Source: CAZKAP01 sp964552195
GTDB taxonomy: Bacteria > Bacteroidota > Bacteroidia > Flavobacteriales > Flavobacteriaceae
NCBI GenBank assembly: GCA_964552195.1
Contig: CAZKFM010000005.1
Coordinates: 1 to 64,000, forward strand
Length of the DNA: 64,000 bases
Reading direction: 5' to 3'
Shown piece by piece: positions 51,862 through 61,784 of this stretch. Position 1 is the first letter of the stretch, and each line of letters starts with the position of its first letter. The position numbers and the translations under genes were made by a program. The notes under the pieces were generated by a model. It made no database searches. It saw only the letters and a program-made list of their open reading frames with translations, and was not told the DNA's origin.

Positions 51862-52125
51862 GATTGCATAAAAACACTTAGAACAAAACACAATCACGGT
51901 ACCGGGGATATGTCTCTGCACTATTTACCCCACTGGCTACCGGTAAAATGCTCAATCCCTGACTACTTAAAGTTAGGGCTAATTTTTCATAAAATACTAT
52001 TTAATCTTATTGTTATTGACATAATCGGATTTTATACATCTCAGTTCTGGCCATGAGTCATTCACGAAACGGAACCGAACCAATGGCGCCGACTTAGTAC
52101 CTTTAGTACTCAAAAATATCCAAGC

Positions 52126-52836
52126 ATGAAAATCACTTACCTGGGACATGCCTCCCTTCAGATCGAAACCGGAGGTAAAACGTTAATCGTAGATCCTTTT
52201 ATAACGGCAAACGAACAGGCCGGCCATATCGATGTGGATGCCCTCCAGGCAGACTTTGTATTGATCACTCACGGCCACCAGGACCACGTACTGGATGTGG
52301 AGAGGATTGCAGCCAATAATCCAGGGGTAGTTTTGATTTCCAACTTTGAAATCATTTCCTGGTTTTCCCAGAAGGGGCTGCAAGGACACGCCATGAACCA
52401 CGGGGGGCAATGCACCTTCGATTTCGGAACGGTTAAATACGTGAATGCCATTCACTCGAGCGTTCTTCCGGATGGTTCGTATGGTGGCAACCCGGGAGGT
52501 TTTGTCATCCAGTCGGACGGATTGACCCTCTATATCGCCGGTGATACGGCCCTTACCTACGACATGAAACTGATACCTGAAATGGGTTACAAACCGGACC
52601 TGGCCGTCCTGCCCATAGGAGATAATTTCACCATGGGGTACAAGGAAGCCGCACTCGCCTCAGATTTCTTGGAATGCTCTAAGGTTCTGGGGTGCCACTA
52701 CGATACCTTTCCTCCCATAGTCATAGATAAGCAAAAGGCGCGGGCCCATTTCGATTCCCGGGGTAAAGAATTGCTACTGCTGGAAATCGGGCAGAGCATA
52801 GACCTCAGGGAACGGCCCAAAAAACAAAAAGTCTAG
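52126..52836 (+). CDS. UPF0173 metal-dependent hydrolase (metallo-beta-lactamase fold)
   Basis: A 236-aa MBL-fold hydrolase of the UPF0173/YtkL-like family. The metal motif HGHQDH lies at 49-54 after the KITYLGHASLQIE start, with YIAGDTALTYDM and GCHYDTFPPI as later ligand regions and LPIGDNFTMGYKEAA typical of UPF0173. The substrate is unknown. Monocistronic by position. Confidence 0.93.
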   Translation: MKITYLGHASLQIETGGKTLIVDPFITANEQAGHIDVDALQADFVLITHGHQDHVLDVERIAANNPGVVLISNFEIISWFSQKGLQGHAMNHGGQCTFDFGTVKYVNAIHSSVLPDGSYGGNPGGFVIQSDGLTLYIAGDTALTYDMKLIPEMGYKPDLAVLPIGDNFTMGYKEAALASDFLECSKVLGCHYDTFPPIVIDKQKARAHFDSRGKELLLLEIGQSIDLRERPKKQKV

Positions 52837-52916
52837 ATCAGAGGGCTACCCCTCTGCGAGCCAAGACGCTCGTCGTTCGAGCGGCATGGAATGGATTAAC
52901 TGTGGTGTCGAACGAA

Positions 52917-55115
52917 TTACGGCAGACGGATCGTGGCGGATGCGTGGCCTGATGCTCCGAGTCTCTCATTTACCGGACTGGGAGAGCAGCCACCCACAAG
53001 GAACTCGTAATCCCCGGGGAACAACTCGGGCTCTCCCAGCTCATTAATGGAAGCCAGATCGGCAGATGAGAGGGTAAAGTGATAAGTAACCGTTTGCCTG
53101 GCGGCTACCCGGATCCGCTGGAAGGCCTTCAACGCCATAAGCGGCTGTTCCGATCCTGCGTCTATTCTCCTGAGGTAGAGCTGGATGACCTCATCGGCAT
53201 CCCGCTCACCCGTATTCCTTACGGAGCCCCGAATCTCAATCGACAGCCCATTGGGCAGACTCTTCCGATCCAGGCTCAAATTCAGGTACTCAAAGGTGGT
53301 ATAGCTCAGACCGAATCCAAAAGGAAATTGCGGCTCCTTCTTCATGTACCTGTAGGTTCGGCCTCGCATGCTGTATTCCTCAAAGGGAGGGAGATCATTA
53401 ACGGATCGCACGAAGGTGACCGGAAGCCGGCCCGATGGGACCGCATCTCCGAAGAGAAGGTCGGCAAGGGCATTACCGCCCTGTTCACCGGGGTACCAGG
53501 CAAAAATGACTGCGTCGGCCAAATCGTACACCTCCTGCAGAGCTATCGCACTGCCCCCTGTGACCACAACGACCAGCTTGCGGGAGCTCTCCCGCAGTGA
53601 CTTCAGGAAATTCACCTGATTCGGAGGCAGTCCGATATCCACGCGGTCACCCTTATGACGAGAGGCGATGGACTCCCCCTCCTCCCCTTCAATGAGCTGT
53701 GAGAGCCCCACGCAGGCGATCGTTACATCCGCAGTGGCGGCGGTACCGGTAAACCAGTCTATGGGATTGCGCTTCTCCTCGTCCAGTAGAGTTCCCTGGC
53801 TGTATTCGACGGAGGTAGCCGCTCCCACCTTACCTACTATACCTTCCAGGAAGGTCACCATCCCCTCGCTTAAACCGTAGTAATTGGCAAGCAGTCCCTG
53901 TATGTGTGTGGCCGTAGGTCCGACTACGTAAATCTTCTCCAAATCCTTGTCCAGGGGGAGCAATTTATCCTGATTCTTGAGTAAGACCATGGATTTGACC
54001 GCGGCCTCACGGCTCAACGCCAGGTGTTCGGGACTGCGAATAAGCTCGGGTCCGATAGTGTTGAAAGGAACCCGTCCCGGCGGGTCGAACATTCCCAGAC
54101 GAAAACGGGTTGGCAGTAACTGACGCAGGTTTCGGTCTACCATGAGCTCATCGGTAAGCCCCTTTTTGATGGATTCCTCAAGCAACCTGTAGGTATCCCC
54201 GCAATTGAGGTTACACCCGCTATTTAGTGCCAGGGCCGCAGCAGCTTCCGGTGTATCCACCACGTCATGGCCCTCGCAAAAATCGTGCAGGGCCCAGCAA
54301 TCCGATACAACATAGCCCATAAAATCCCACCGTTTTCTGAGCACCTCCTTCAGCAAGTACTCATTCGCACAACAAGGCTGACCGTTGACCCGATTATAGG
54401 CACCCATAACGCCTTCTACTCCGGCTTCGGTCACCAGTGCCTCAAACGCCGGCAAATAGGTCTCCCAGAGATCCTTCATGCTCACTTCGGCATCGAAACT
54501 GTGCCGCAGACCTTCGGGTCCGTTGTGTACGGCAAAATGCTTGGCCATGCCCCCCGCCAGGAGGTAATCCGGATGATCACCCTGCAGCCCCCGGACGAAG
54601 GCTACCCCGATTCGCGATGTCAGATAGGGATCCTCCCCATAGGTTTCCTGTCCCCTTCCCCATCGTGGATCCCGGAAGATATTTACATTGGGGCTCCAGA
54701 ACGTGAGTCCCATATATTGTCCCCGTCGGCCCTCTTTGGAAAAGGCGTTGTACTTGGCCCGTGCCTCGATCCCGATGGCCCGGCCAATGCGTTGCAAAAG
54801 CTCCGGGTCCCAGGTGGCCCCCAGCCCGATGGCCTGTGGAAAAACAGTCGCCCTGCCGGCCCGAGCCACACCGTGCAGGCATTCGTTCCACCAATTGTAT
54901 TCCGGTATCCCCAGGCGTTCTATGGCCGGCGAATCGTATCGCAACTGACTCAGTTTTTCCTGCAGAGTCATCCGTGAAATCAGGTCGTCCACGCGCTGTT
55001 CGACGGACAAAGAGGGGTCGAGATAGGGGTATTTGAATTCCTGGGCTTTCATTACTTGTATACCACTTAGCAGGAAGATGACCAGAAGGAATACTCGTCT
55101 GCATTCATGATTCAT
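52917..55115 (-). CDS. Secreted GH3 glycosidase, beta-xylosidase/beta-glucosidase type
   Basis: A 732-aa exo-glycosidase with signal peptide MNHECRRVFLLVIFLLSGIQVMKA, which fixes the start at ATG 55115 (an in-frame start at 55268 would sit inside xylA). The GH3 N-domain has ISRMTLQEKLSQL, WWNECLHGVAR, KHFAVHNGPE and the nucleophile Asp272 in YVVSDCWAL. The GH3 C-domain includes VVTGGSAIALQEV and FAWYPGEQGGNALADLLFG, and a fibronectin-III-like domain closes the protein. WWNECLHG is characteristic of the beta-xylosidase/arabinosidase clade. Together with xylA one base upstream, this points to xylo-oligosaccharide breakdown. Confidence 0.92.
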   Translation of the reverse strand: MNHECRRVFLLVIFLLSGIQVMKAQEFKYPYLDPSLSVEQRVDDLISRMTLQEKLSQLRYDSPAIERLGIPEYNWWNECLHGVARAGRATVFPQAIGLGATWDPELLQRIGRAIGIEARAKYNAFSKEGRRGQYMGLTFWSPNVNIFRDPRWGRGQETYGEDPYLTSRIGVAFVRGLQGDHPDYLLAGGMAKHFAVHNGPEGLRHSFDAEVSMKDLWETYLPAFEALVTEAGVEGVMGAYNRVNGQPCCANEYLLKEVLRKRWDFMGYVVSDCWALHDFCEGHDVVDTPEAAAALALNSGCNLNCGDTYRLLEESIKKGLTDELMVDRNLRQLLPTRFRLGMFDPPGRVPFNTIGPELIRSPEHLALSREAAVKSMVLLKNQDKLLPLDKDLEKIYVVGPTATHIQGLLANYYGLSEGMVTFLEGIVGKVGAATSVEYSQGTLLDEEKRNPIDWFTGTAATADVTIACVGLSQLIEGEEGESIASRHKGDRVDIGLPPNQVNFLKSLRESSRKLVVVVTGGSAIALQEVYDLADAVIFAWYPGEQGGNALADLLFGDAVPSGRLPVTFVRSVNDLPPFEEYSMRGRTYRYMKKEPQFPFGFGLSYTTFEYLNLSLDRKSLPNGLSIEIRGSVRNTGERDADEVIQLYLRRIDAGSEQPLMALKAFQRIRVAARQTVTYHFTLSSADLASINELGEPELFPGDYEFLVGGCSPSPVNERLGASGHASATIRLP

Positions 55116-55116
55116 T

Positions 55117-56442
55117 CTATAAGTATTGGTTAATGATGCTCTCGTACAGTTCCTGTTTCCCGCTTCTTTGTTCGGGCTCCCCTCGCTGACGCGCATAGTC
55201 GGAAAGGTCGGATAGGTCCAGCTCACCCGCCTCAAATCGGGCACCCCAACCGGAATCGAAGGAGGCATATCGACTGTTCCTCAGTTCACGGTAAGCCGAA
55301 TCCCTGAGAATGGCATCGGCCGTGATCAGTGCCCGGGCAAAGGTGTCCGCTCCGGCTATATGGGCGATAAAAATATCTTCCAGGTCGGTGGAATTACGCC
55401 GGGTCTTGGCATCAAAATTTATACCCCCACCCTGCAATCCGCCCGACTCAAGGAAGACCAGCATAGCCTCCGTACACTCGTAGAGGTCGATGGGAAACTG
55501 GTCGGTGTCCCAGCCGTTTTGCATATCACCCCGGTTGGCGTCAATGCTACCGAGCATTCCTGCGGCTGCTGCGACCTGAAGCTCGTGCTGAAAGGTATGC
55601 TGTGCCAGGGTGGCGTGATTGACTTCTATATTGAGCTTAAAATCGTCCTGCAGGCCAAATTCCCGGAGCATGAGAATGGACGTGGCCGCATCGAAGTCGT
55701 ACTGATGCTTCATAGGCTCGGCCGGCTTGGGCTCGATCAGAAAATTGCCAGTAAATCCGTTTTTCCGGGCGTAATCGCGCGCCATAGTCAGAAACCTCCC
55801 GATATGCTCCTGTTCCCTTTTCATATCGGTATTGAGCAGGGACATATAGCCTTCCCTGCCTCCCCAGAATACGTAATTCTCACCTCCCAGGGCGATAGTA
55901 GCATCGAGGGCAAGCCTGACTTGCGCACCTGCCCGGGCGAGTACGTCGAAATCGGGGTTGGAAGCGGCCCCGTTCATGTAGCGGGGATGTGAAAACAGGT
56001 TTGAAGTCCCCCAGAGCAGCCGTATACCAGTGGCTTGCTGTTTCTCTTTGAGATCATCAATCATCAGGGACATTCGCCTTTCTGACTCGGCCAGGGATGC
56101 CCCCTCCTGTACCACATCCACATCGTGAAAGCAGTAGTATCCGAAGCCGATTTTGGTCAGGAATTCGAATCCGGCATCCGCCTTATCCCTTGCCGCCTGT
56201 AAGGAGTCGGAGGATTCATCCCAGGGAAACTGTTTGGTGCCCGGTCCAAAAGGATCTCCACCCGTTCCGCAGAGCGTATGCCAATAGGCCATGGCGAACT
56301 TGAAATGGTCCCGCATCGACTTGCCTGCGACCACGCGATCCGGATCGTAATATTTGAATGCCATAGGGTTGTCCGATTCACGGCCTTCATAAGCGATCCG
56401 TCCTATTCCCTTGAAGTACTCCCTGTCTCCTGTCAGTACCAT
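55117..56442 (-). CDS. xylA: Xylose isomerase
   Basis: Interconverts D-xylose and D-xylulose (and D-glucose/D-fructose) with two divalent metals. The 441-aa form starting at ATG 56442 (MVLTGDREYFKGIGRIAYEG) is normal for class II enzymes. Landmarks: YYCFHDVDVV with the catalytic His, VFWGGREGYMSLLNTD, FLIEPKPAEPMKHQYDFD metal ligands and SIDANRGDMQNGWDTDQFP. Five bases separate it from xylB upstream and one base from the GH3 gene downstream, so the three are one transcript. Confidence 0.97.
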   Translation of the reverse strand: MVLTGDREYFKGIGRIAYEGRESDNPMAFKYYDPDRVVAGKSMRDHFKFAMAYWHTLCGTGGDPFGPGTKQFPWDESSDSLQAARDKADAGFEFLTKIGFGYYCFHDVDVVQEGASLAESERRMSLMIDDLKEKQQATGIRLLWGTSNLFSHPRYMNGAASNPDFDVLARAGAQVRLALDATIALGGENYVFWGGREGYMSLLNTDMKREQEHIGRFLTMARDYARKNGFTGNFLIEPKPAEPMKHQYDFDAATSILMLREFGLQDDFKLNIEVNHATLAQHTFQHELQVAAAAGMLGSIDANRGDMQNGWDTDQFPIDLYECTEAMLVFLESGGLQGGGINFDAKTRRNSTDLEDIFIAHIAGADTFARALITADAILRDSAYRELRNSRYASFDSGWGARFEAGELDLSDLSDYARQRGEPEQRSGKQELYESIINQYL

Positions 56443-56447
56443 AACAC

Positions 56448-57929
56448 TTAGTATTCCAATTGTTTTTCCAATTCTGTTTTCCATTCCCGGTAGATCCCAC
56501 ATATGGGGCTTGGCCGGTCCTCCGGCTCAAACAGCCGTATCCGCTCGCTGCTTAACTGTTCGCGGTAATCATCAAAATGCCCGAGAGACATGGCGCACGC
56601 CCTGGCGGCTCCTGCCGCCCCTGTAGTACTGAATACCTCGATGGGGATTCCCAGTACATCGGACACACAACGCGCAAAGACTTCCGAACGAAACAGATTG
56701 TCGTTACCAGTTCTGATCACCGATGGGTCGACCCCTTCTTGCTTGAGGATTTCAAATCCATACATAAAGGCGAATGCAATGCCTTCCAGGGCAGCTCGGC
56801 AGTAGTGCTCAGAACGGTGGCGGTTGAAATCCAGCCCGGATATCCGGGCCCCGACATTCACATTATCCAGCATGCGTTCCGCCCCATTTCCAAATGGGAA
56901 CATCCTGAGCCCATCGGATCCAAAGGGTGCAAGGCTGGCCAGCGCATTCATTTCTTCATAGGAGCCCAACTGAAACTGATCCCTAACCCAGCGGTACTGT
57001 ATCCCGCAACCATTGATGCATAAGAGTTTTCCGATGCGGGTTTGCTTATTCGGCCTGTGATTGACATGAAGAAAACTGTTAATCCGGCTGAGCTCTCGTG
57101 CATTTGCCGTATCGGTGACGGAGTAAATCACACCGGAAGTACCCCCGGTGGCGGCAGTCTCTCCCGGTTCCATGACCTGAAGGCTCATCGCATTATTGGG
57201 CTGATCACCTGCGCGGTACAGTATGGGGGTTCCCGCCTTTAGTCCGCTCTCTTCTGCACCCTTGCTATTCAGGCTGCCCTGATGCCCTATGCTGGGCATC
57301 CAGGACGGGAGCATCGCGGGGTCTGCTCCTATGGCCTCCAATACTCGGTTTGCCGGTTTTTCGTTGACAAAGTCCCAGTATATACCCTCCGACAGGGCCG
57401 TCGGGGTGGTCGAAAGGGTTCCGGTAAAGCGCCATACCAAATAATCGCCGGGCCATAGTGCATGAGCCACTTTGGAAAAGAGTTCGGGTTCGTTTCGCCT
57501 GACCCAGGCCAATTTGGAAGCCGTGAAATTCCCAGGTTCATTAAGCAGTATGTCGCGGCAATACTCTTTTCCAAGTAGGCCGGCCAACTCCTTCCCATCG
57601 GCTACGGCACGACTGTCGCACCAGATGATCGCATCCCGGAGCAGGTTTCCATCCTTATCGAGCAGTACCAGGCCATGCATCTGATAGGAAATACCGATAC
57701 CCTTGATATCCTCTGCGGGAACCGAGAAGTCCGAAAGTATTCTTTTAATTCCTGTGCATGTATGGCCCCACCAACTTTCAGGAGACTGCTCGGCCCAACC
57801 TTTGTTGCGGGAAGTAATGGACATTTCCTGCCGGGGTTCGTGGATCACACCGAGCGCTTCGCCCTGTTCCTTTCGAACGAGCGCAATTTTAACCGAAGAA
57901 CTGCCCAGGTCGATTCCCAGATAATACAT
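56448..57929 (-). CDS. xylB: Xylulokinase
   Basis: Phosphorylates D-xylulose to xylulose 5-phosphate, feeding the pentose phosphate pathway. A 493-aa FGGY-family kinase starting at ATG 57929 (MYYLGIDLGSSSVKIAL). Motifs: ISYQMHGLVLLDKDG, WCDSRA, SKLAWVRRNEPE, and the GGTSGVIY and EGIAFAFMYGFEILK segments with the C-terminal FGGY ATP site (IRTGNDNLFRSEVFARC). First gene of the xylB-xylA-GH3 operon. No XylR-type regulator is in the window. Confidence 0.96.
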   Translation of the reverse strand: MYYLGIDLGSSSVKIALVRKEQGEALGVIHEPRQEMSITSRNKGWAEQSPESWWGHTCTGIKRILSDFSVPAEDIKGIGISYQMHGLVLLDKDGNLLRDAIIWCDSRAVADGKELAGLLGKEYCRDILLNEPGNFTASKLAWVRRNEPELFSKVAHALWPGDYLVWRFTGTLSTTPTALSEGIYWDFVNEKPANRVLEAIGADPAMLPSWMPSIGHQGSLNSKGAEESGLKAGTPILYRAGDQPNNAMSLQVMEPGETAATGGTSGVIYSVTDTANARELSRINSFLHVNHRPNKQTRIGKLLCINGCGIQYRWVRDQFQLGSYEEMNALASLAPFGSDGLRMFPFGNGAERMLDNVNVGARISGLDFNRHRSEHYCRAALEGIAFAFMYGFEILKQEGVDPSVIRTGNDNLFRSEVFARCVSDVLGIPIEVFSTTGAAGAARACAMSLGHFDDYREQLSSERIRLFEPEDRPSPICGIYREWKTELEKQLEY

Positions 57930-58060
57930 AGCGGTGCTTCCATAATGTCCCTGGCCCAAGGCCAATAAAGGGATGCTTTTTCACCCTTAATTTACCACTA
58001 AAGCCCGAGCTGTAGAAAGAAGCCTCGTATAAATGGAGTCGGTTTTGTAATTTAATAGAC

Positions 58061-58786
58061 ATGCAGGACAAACGAAACACACCCCCCGGCATCCTTCTGG
58101 CCCTGTTGCTGATCGTACTCTTGGGTGCTGTTCGTTTCTTTCTGGTGATGGACGGCTACCAAAGCGGGCGTTCGGGTCCCATCGCCCTGATTTTCGTTGC
58201 CATGATCGCGCTTAGCTTGTTCCTGTTGCGGGGACAGCATCGAAAACAGGCGGGATTCGTGCGTCCGAAATCCCCGTGGTGGCTGATTGCCGCTCTTTTC
58301 GACGGTGCCCTTCTAGCACTTTTGATAGGCTGGCTTGGAAGCTGGCTGTACGGCAGTGAGATTTCTAACTGGTATGCCTATATCCGTAATGCCTATCCCC
58401 TTCAGCCGGGCATGGATGCCGATGCCTTCCGCATTCTGTTTTTGGTGTCCGCGGGCACCAGTATGATTTTCAGTCCTCTTGGAGAGGAGTTTTTTTACCG
58501 TGGGCTGGTGCATCATGCCCTTAGAAACCGGCTTTCGGAAGGGTTTTCTACGCTGATTGATTCGGCTGCCTTTGCCCTCACCCATATCTGCCACTTCGGA
58601 CTGGTGTTTCACTTGGGTTCCTGGGAACTCCTACCCGTGCCTGCGGCCATTTGGGTAGGTCTGATGTTTATCGCTGCCGTGCTTTTCTCCATTTACAGGA
58701 ATCTCAGCGGATCGATTTGGGCGGCCGTGGTCTGCCATGCCGGGTTTAATCTGGGGATGACGTATTACATTTTTTATTTGCTCTGA
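58061..58786 (+). CDS. CPBP family intramembrane metalloprotease
   Basis: A 241-aa multi-spanning membrane protein with about six hydrophobic segments. The CPBP/Rce1-like active site is visible as EEFFYR (Glu142, Glu143, Arg147) in GEEFFYRGLVHHALRN, followed by FALTHICHFG and HAGFNLG, supplying the conserved His and Asn/His. The substrate is unknown. It reads away from xylB and converges with ppdK, whose terminator lies just after this gene. Confidence 0.9.
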   Translation: MQDKRNTPPGILLALLLIVLLGAVRFFLVMDGYQSGRSGPIALIFVAMIALSLFLLRGQHRKQAGFVRPKSPWWLIAALFDGALLALLIGWLGSWLYGSEISNWYAYIRNAYPLQPGMDADAFRILFLVSAGTSMIFSPLGEEFFYRGLVHHALRNRLSEGFSTLIDSAAFALTHICHFGLVFHLGSWELLPVPAAIWVGLMFIAAVLFSIYRNLSGSIWAAVVCHAGFNLGMTYYIFYLL

Positions 58787-58794
58787 ATTCTCAT

Positions 58795-58830
58795 CTCAAA
58801 AAAAAACCATGTGCTTACGGGCACATGGCT
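58795..58830 (-). terminator. Rho-independent terminator downstream of ppdK
   Basis: On the minus strand the hairpin CCATGTGC / GCACATGG with a short loop (58807-58828) is followed by a run of nine T residues. It sits about 48 bases beyond the ppdK stop, so it ends the ppdK transcript. On the plus strand it lies just after the CPBP protease gene but has a poor T-tract. Confidence 0.85.
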
Positions 58831-58876
58831 CTTAAGTTTGAGTAGTTATAGGTTCAAACGGACGCTTAGTCTCGGT

Positions 58877-61606
58877 TTATACCTCCTCCCGGATCGCGGC
58901 CTGCGCGGCTGCCACTCGGGCTATGGGCACCCGGTAAGGAGAACAACTCACGTAATTGAGACCGTTGTTGTGGCAGAACTCGACAGACGAAGGCTCGCCA
59001 CCGTGCTCGCCGCAAATTCCCACTTTGAGGTCTTTCTTAATGGATCGGCCCCTCTCGGTTCCGATTCGGATCAACTGACCGATACCCTCCTGATCCAACA
59101 CCTCGAATGGATCGACCTTGAGGATGCCCTTTTCGATATAAATCGGCAGGAACTTCCCACTGTCGTCTCTGGAATACCCAAAGCCCATCTGGGTCAGGTC
59201 GTTGGTGCCGAAAGAGAAGAAGTCGGCGTTTTCGGCGATGCGGTCGGCCATGAGGGCGGCCCTGGGGACCTCGATCATGGTTCCTACCTTGAACTCCACT
59301 CGGTCCTCGTGCTCGGAGAAGACCTTTTCGGCCGTTTCCAGAATCACTTCGCGCTGTACCTCGAATTCATTGGAAGTACTCACCAGGGGTATCATGATTT
59401 CGGGTATGACCTCCTTACCTTGCTCCTTGAGATTCAGCGCAGCCTCGAGTATGGCGCGGGTTTGCATCTCTGTAATTTCCGGATAGGTAATGCTCAATCG
59501 GCATCCCCGGTGTCCGAGCATGGGATTGAACTCTTCCAGTTCGGCGACCTTGCTCTTAACCGCTTCCAGGGAAATGTGCATATCCTCAGCCAGTTCCTTC
59601 TGGGTAGCCAGCTGGTGAGGTACAAACTCATGTAGGGGTGGATCGAGCAATCGTATGGTTACCGGGAATCCATCCATGGCCTCGAATATACCCTCGAAGT
59701 CCTCGCGCTGCATGGGCAGTAATTCGTTGAGGGCCATCTTACGCCCCTTGATGGTATCGGCGAGTATCATTTCACGCATCGCCCGTATGCGGTCCAGTTC
59801 GAAGAACATATGCTCGGTGCGGGTCAGGCCGATTCCCCGGGCACCGAAATTCCGGGCAATTTGTGCATCCTTTGGTTTATCGGCATTAGTCCTGACCTCC
59901 ATACGGGTAAACTTATCCGCCAGTTCCATGATTTCTCCAAACTCACCACTAAGCTCGGGCTCGCTGGTAGCGACCTTTCCTTCGATGATATTACCGGTAG
60001 TACCGTTCAGTGAAATCCAATCGCCCTGGTGGAACTCCTTACCGTCGACGGTCATGATTCTGCGCTTGTAGTTGATCTTAAGCGCCCCTGCTCCGGAAAT
60101 ACAGCATTTACCCATACCCCGAGCGACTACGGCGGCATGGGAAGTCATGCCTCCGCGGGCAGTGAGTATGCCCTTAGCAATATCCATACCTTCCAGGTCT
60201 TCCGGGGAAGTCTCGATACGCACCAGGATCGAATGGCGGTATTTATTGGCCTCGTCCGCAAAGAAAACGATCTGACCCGTCGCGGCTCCCGGTGATGCAG
60301 GCAGTCCCTGGGCGATCACCGTGGCGCGTTTCAGTGCTCTGGGTTCGAATACGGGGTGCAGGAGCTCGTCCAGCTTGTTGGGCTCGATACGAAGGAGGGC
60401 TTCCTTCTCACTGATCATACCTTCCTTGAGCAGGTCCACGGCGATTTTTACCATGGCCGCTCCGGTCCGCTTCCCTACCCGGGTCTGCAGTATCCAGAGT
60501 TTGCCTTCCTGTATGGTGAATTCCATATCCTGCATGTCCCGGTAATGCCGCTCAAGCAGGTCCTGATACTCCATCAATTCCTTAAAAATATCGGGCATGA
60601 GTTCCTCCAGAGAAGGATAATCAGCCGCCCGCACCTTTTCTTCCACCTGCGCCAGTTCGGCCCAGCGCTGGGAACCCAGTTTCGTAATCTGTTGAGGCGT
60701 GCGTACCCCGGCCACTACATCTTCTCCCTGGGCATTGATCAGGTATTCGCCGTTGAAGACGTTTTCGCCTGTACCGGCATCACGTGTAAAGCACACTCCG
60801 GTACCCGAGGAATCACCCATGTTCCCGTAGACCATCGCCTGTACATTGACGGCGGTGCCCCATTCGGCCGGTATGCTATTGATGCGTCGATACACCTTGG
60901 CTCGATCCCCGTTCCAGCTGTTAAAAACCGCAACTACGGCCCCCCAGAGCTGTTCCCAGGGATCCGTAGGAAATTCGACGCCCATCCGTTTACGCACGGC
61001 ATCTTTGAAGTCGTAGACCAGATCCTCAAGGTCCTGTACGGTAAAGTCCGTATCCTGAGTGATGTGGCGCTTGTCCTTGAGGTGCTCAATAATTTCCTCG
61101 AAGGGGTCGATATCGTCCTTCAGCTTGTTCTTCATTCCCATGACCACCCCAGCGTACATCTGTATAAAGCGGCGGTAGGAATCCCAGGCAAAGCGTTCGT
61201 TACCGGTTTTGGCGATCAGACCTTCGATGACTTCGTCGTTGAGCCCCAGGTTTAGTACGGTATCCATCATCCCCGGCATGGATACCCGGGCGCCGGAACG
61301 GACCGAAAGCAGGCAGGGGTTTTGCGGATCTCCGAAGGTGGTACCCATGATGTCTTCGACAAAAGCAACCGACTTTTTGAGTTCTTCCCAAAGGAATCCT
61401 TTAACGGCTTCTTCTCCGAGTTGGTTGTACTCTGTACATACTTCTGTGGTAATCGTAAATCCAGGGGGTACCGGTATCCCCAGCGAACTCATTTCCGCCA
61501 GATTAGCCCCCTTACCTCCCAGGAGGTTTTTCATTTTCGCGTTTCCATCGGCCTTCTTATTCCCGAAGCAGTAAATCCGGGCCGATACATCCTGAATGGT
61601 TTCCAT
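58877..61606 (-). CDS. ppdK: Pyruvate, phosphate dikinase
   Basis: Interconverts pyruvate, ATP and phosphate with PEP, AMP and PPi. A full-length 909-aa enzyme. The N-terminal ATP-grasp-like domain begins IYCFGNKKADGNAKMKNLLGGKGANLAEM. The central swivelling domain carries the phosphohistidine in GGMTSHAAVVARGMGKCCISG. The C-terminal PEP-binding barrel has GARGIGLTRTEHMFFE, LDPPLHEFVP, MLGHRGCRLSITYPEI, FFSFGTNDLTQMGFGYSRDD and CGEHGGEPSSV with the catalytic Cys. Full activity suggests reversible PEP/pyruvate flux in glycolysis or gluconeogenesis. Monocistronic, with a downstream terminator. Confidence 0.98.
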   Translation of the reverse strand: METIQDVSARIYCFGNKKADGNAKMKNLLGGKGANLAEMSSLGIPVPPGFTITTEVCTEYNQLGEEAVKGFLWEELKKSVAFVEDIMGTTFGDPQNPCLLSVRSGARVSMPGMMDTVLNLGLNDEVIEGLIAKTGNERFAWDSYRRFIQMYAGVVMGMKNKLKDDIDPFEEIIEHLKDKRHITQDTDFTVQDLEDLVYDFKDAVRKRMGVEFPTDPWEQLWGAVVAVFNSWNGDRAKVYRRINSIPAEWGTAVNVQAMVYGNMGDSSGTGVCFTRDAGTGENVFNGEYLINAQGEDVVAGVRTPQQITKLGSQRWAELAQVEEKVRAADYPSLEELMPDIFKELMEYQDLLERHYRDMQDMEFTIQEGKLWILQTRVGKRTGAAMVKIAVDLLKEGMISEKEALLRIEPNKLDELLHPVFEPRALKRATVIAQGLPASPGAATGQIVFFADEANKYRHSILVRIETSPEDLEGMDIAKGILTARGGMTSHAAVVARGMGKCCISGAGALKINYKRRIMTVDGKEFHQGDWISLNGTTGNIIEGKVATSEPELSGEFGEIMELADKFTRMEVRTNADKPKDAQIARNFGARGIGLTRTEHMFFELDRIRAMREMILADTIKGRKMALNELLPMQREDFEGIFEAMDGFPVTIRLLDPPLHEFVPHQLATQKELAEDMHISLEAVKSKVAELEEFNPMLGHRGCRLSITYPEITEMQTRAILEAALNLKEQGKEVIPEIMIPLVSTSNEFEVQREVILETAEKVFSEHEDRVEFKVGTMIEVPRAALMADRIAENADFFSFGTNDLTQMGFGYSRDDSGKFLPIYIEKGILKVDPFEVLDQEGIGQLIRIGTERGRSIKKDLKVGICGEHGGEPSSVEFCHNNGLNYVSCSPYRVPIARVAAAQAAIREEV

Positions 61607-61784
61607 ATGTGTTCTATTGTGATAATTCTCAATTCAATTCCACCAAAGTTATTCTTATGACTATGAGCATTTTATGACATTTATCAGCTGTGGATAAAAC
61701 GCTATGCCCTGGCAATGAGCACCACAGCTTCAAAATCTTAGTATTACAAGGGTCCCATCCAAAGCCTTTCACTATCTTGATGTC

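Larger units (their letters stand above)
51552..52125. other. 574-base intergenic region with orphan terminator and Thr-rich mini-frame
   Basis: Divergent region between the TonB receptor and the UPF0173 hydrolase. It holds an AT-rich stretch with a T-run (51751-51761), a short Thr-codon-rich frame (51793-51831) and a perfect terminator hairpin (51834-51861). A TACCTTTA element at 52098-52105 resembles the Bacteroidota -7 box TAnnTTTG with one mismatch and may serve the hydrolase gene. No protein gene beyond the mini-frame is supported. Confidence 0.5.

Noticed and set aside
58811..59635. 274-codon open frame on the plus strand
   Set aside because: Antisense to the ppdK 3' end and runs through its terminator hairpin; no motif. 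A similar frame at 60356-61255 is rejected for the same reason.
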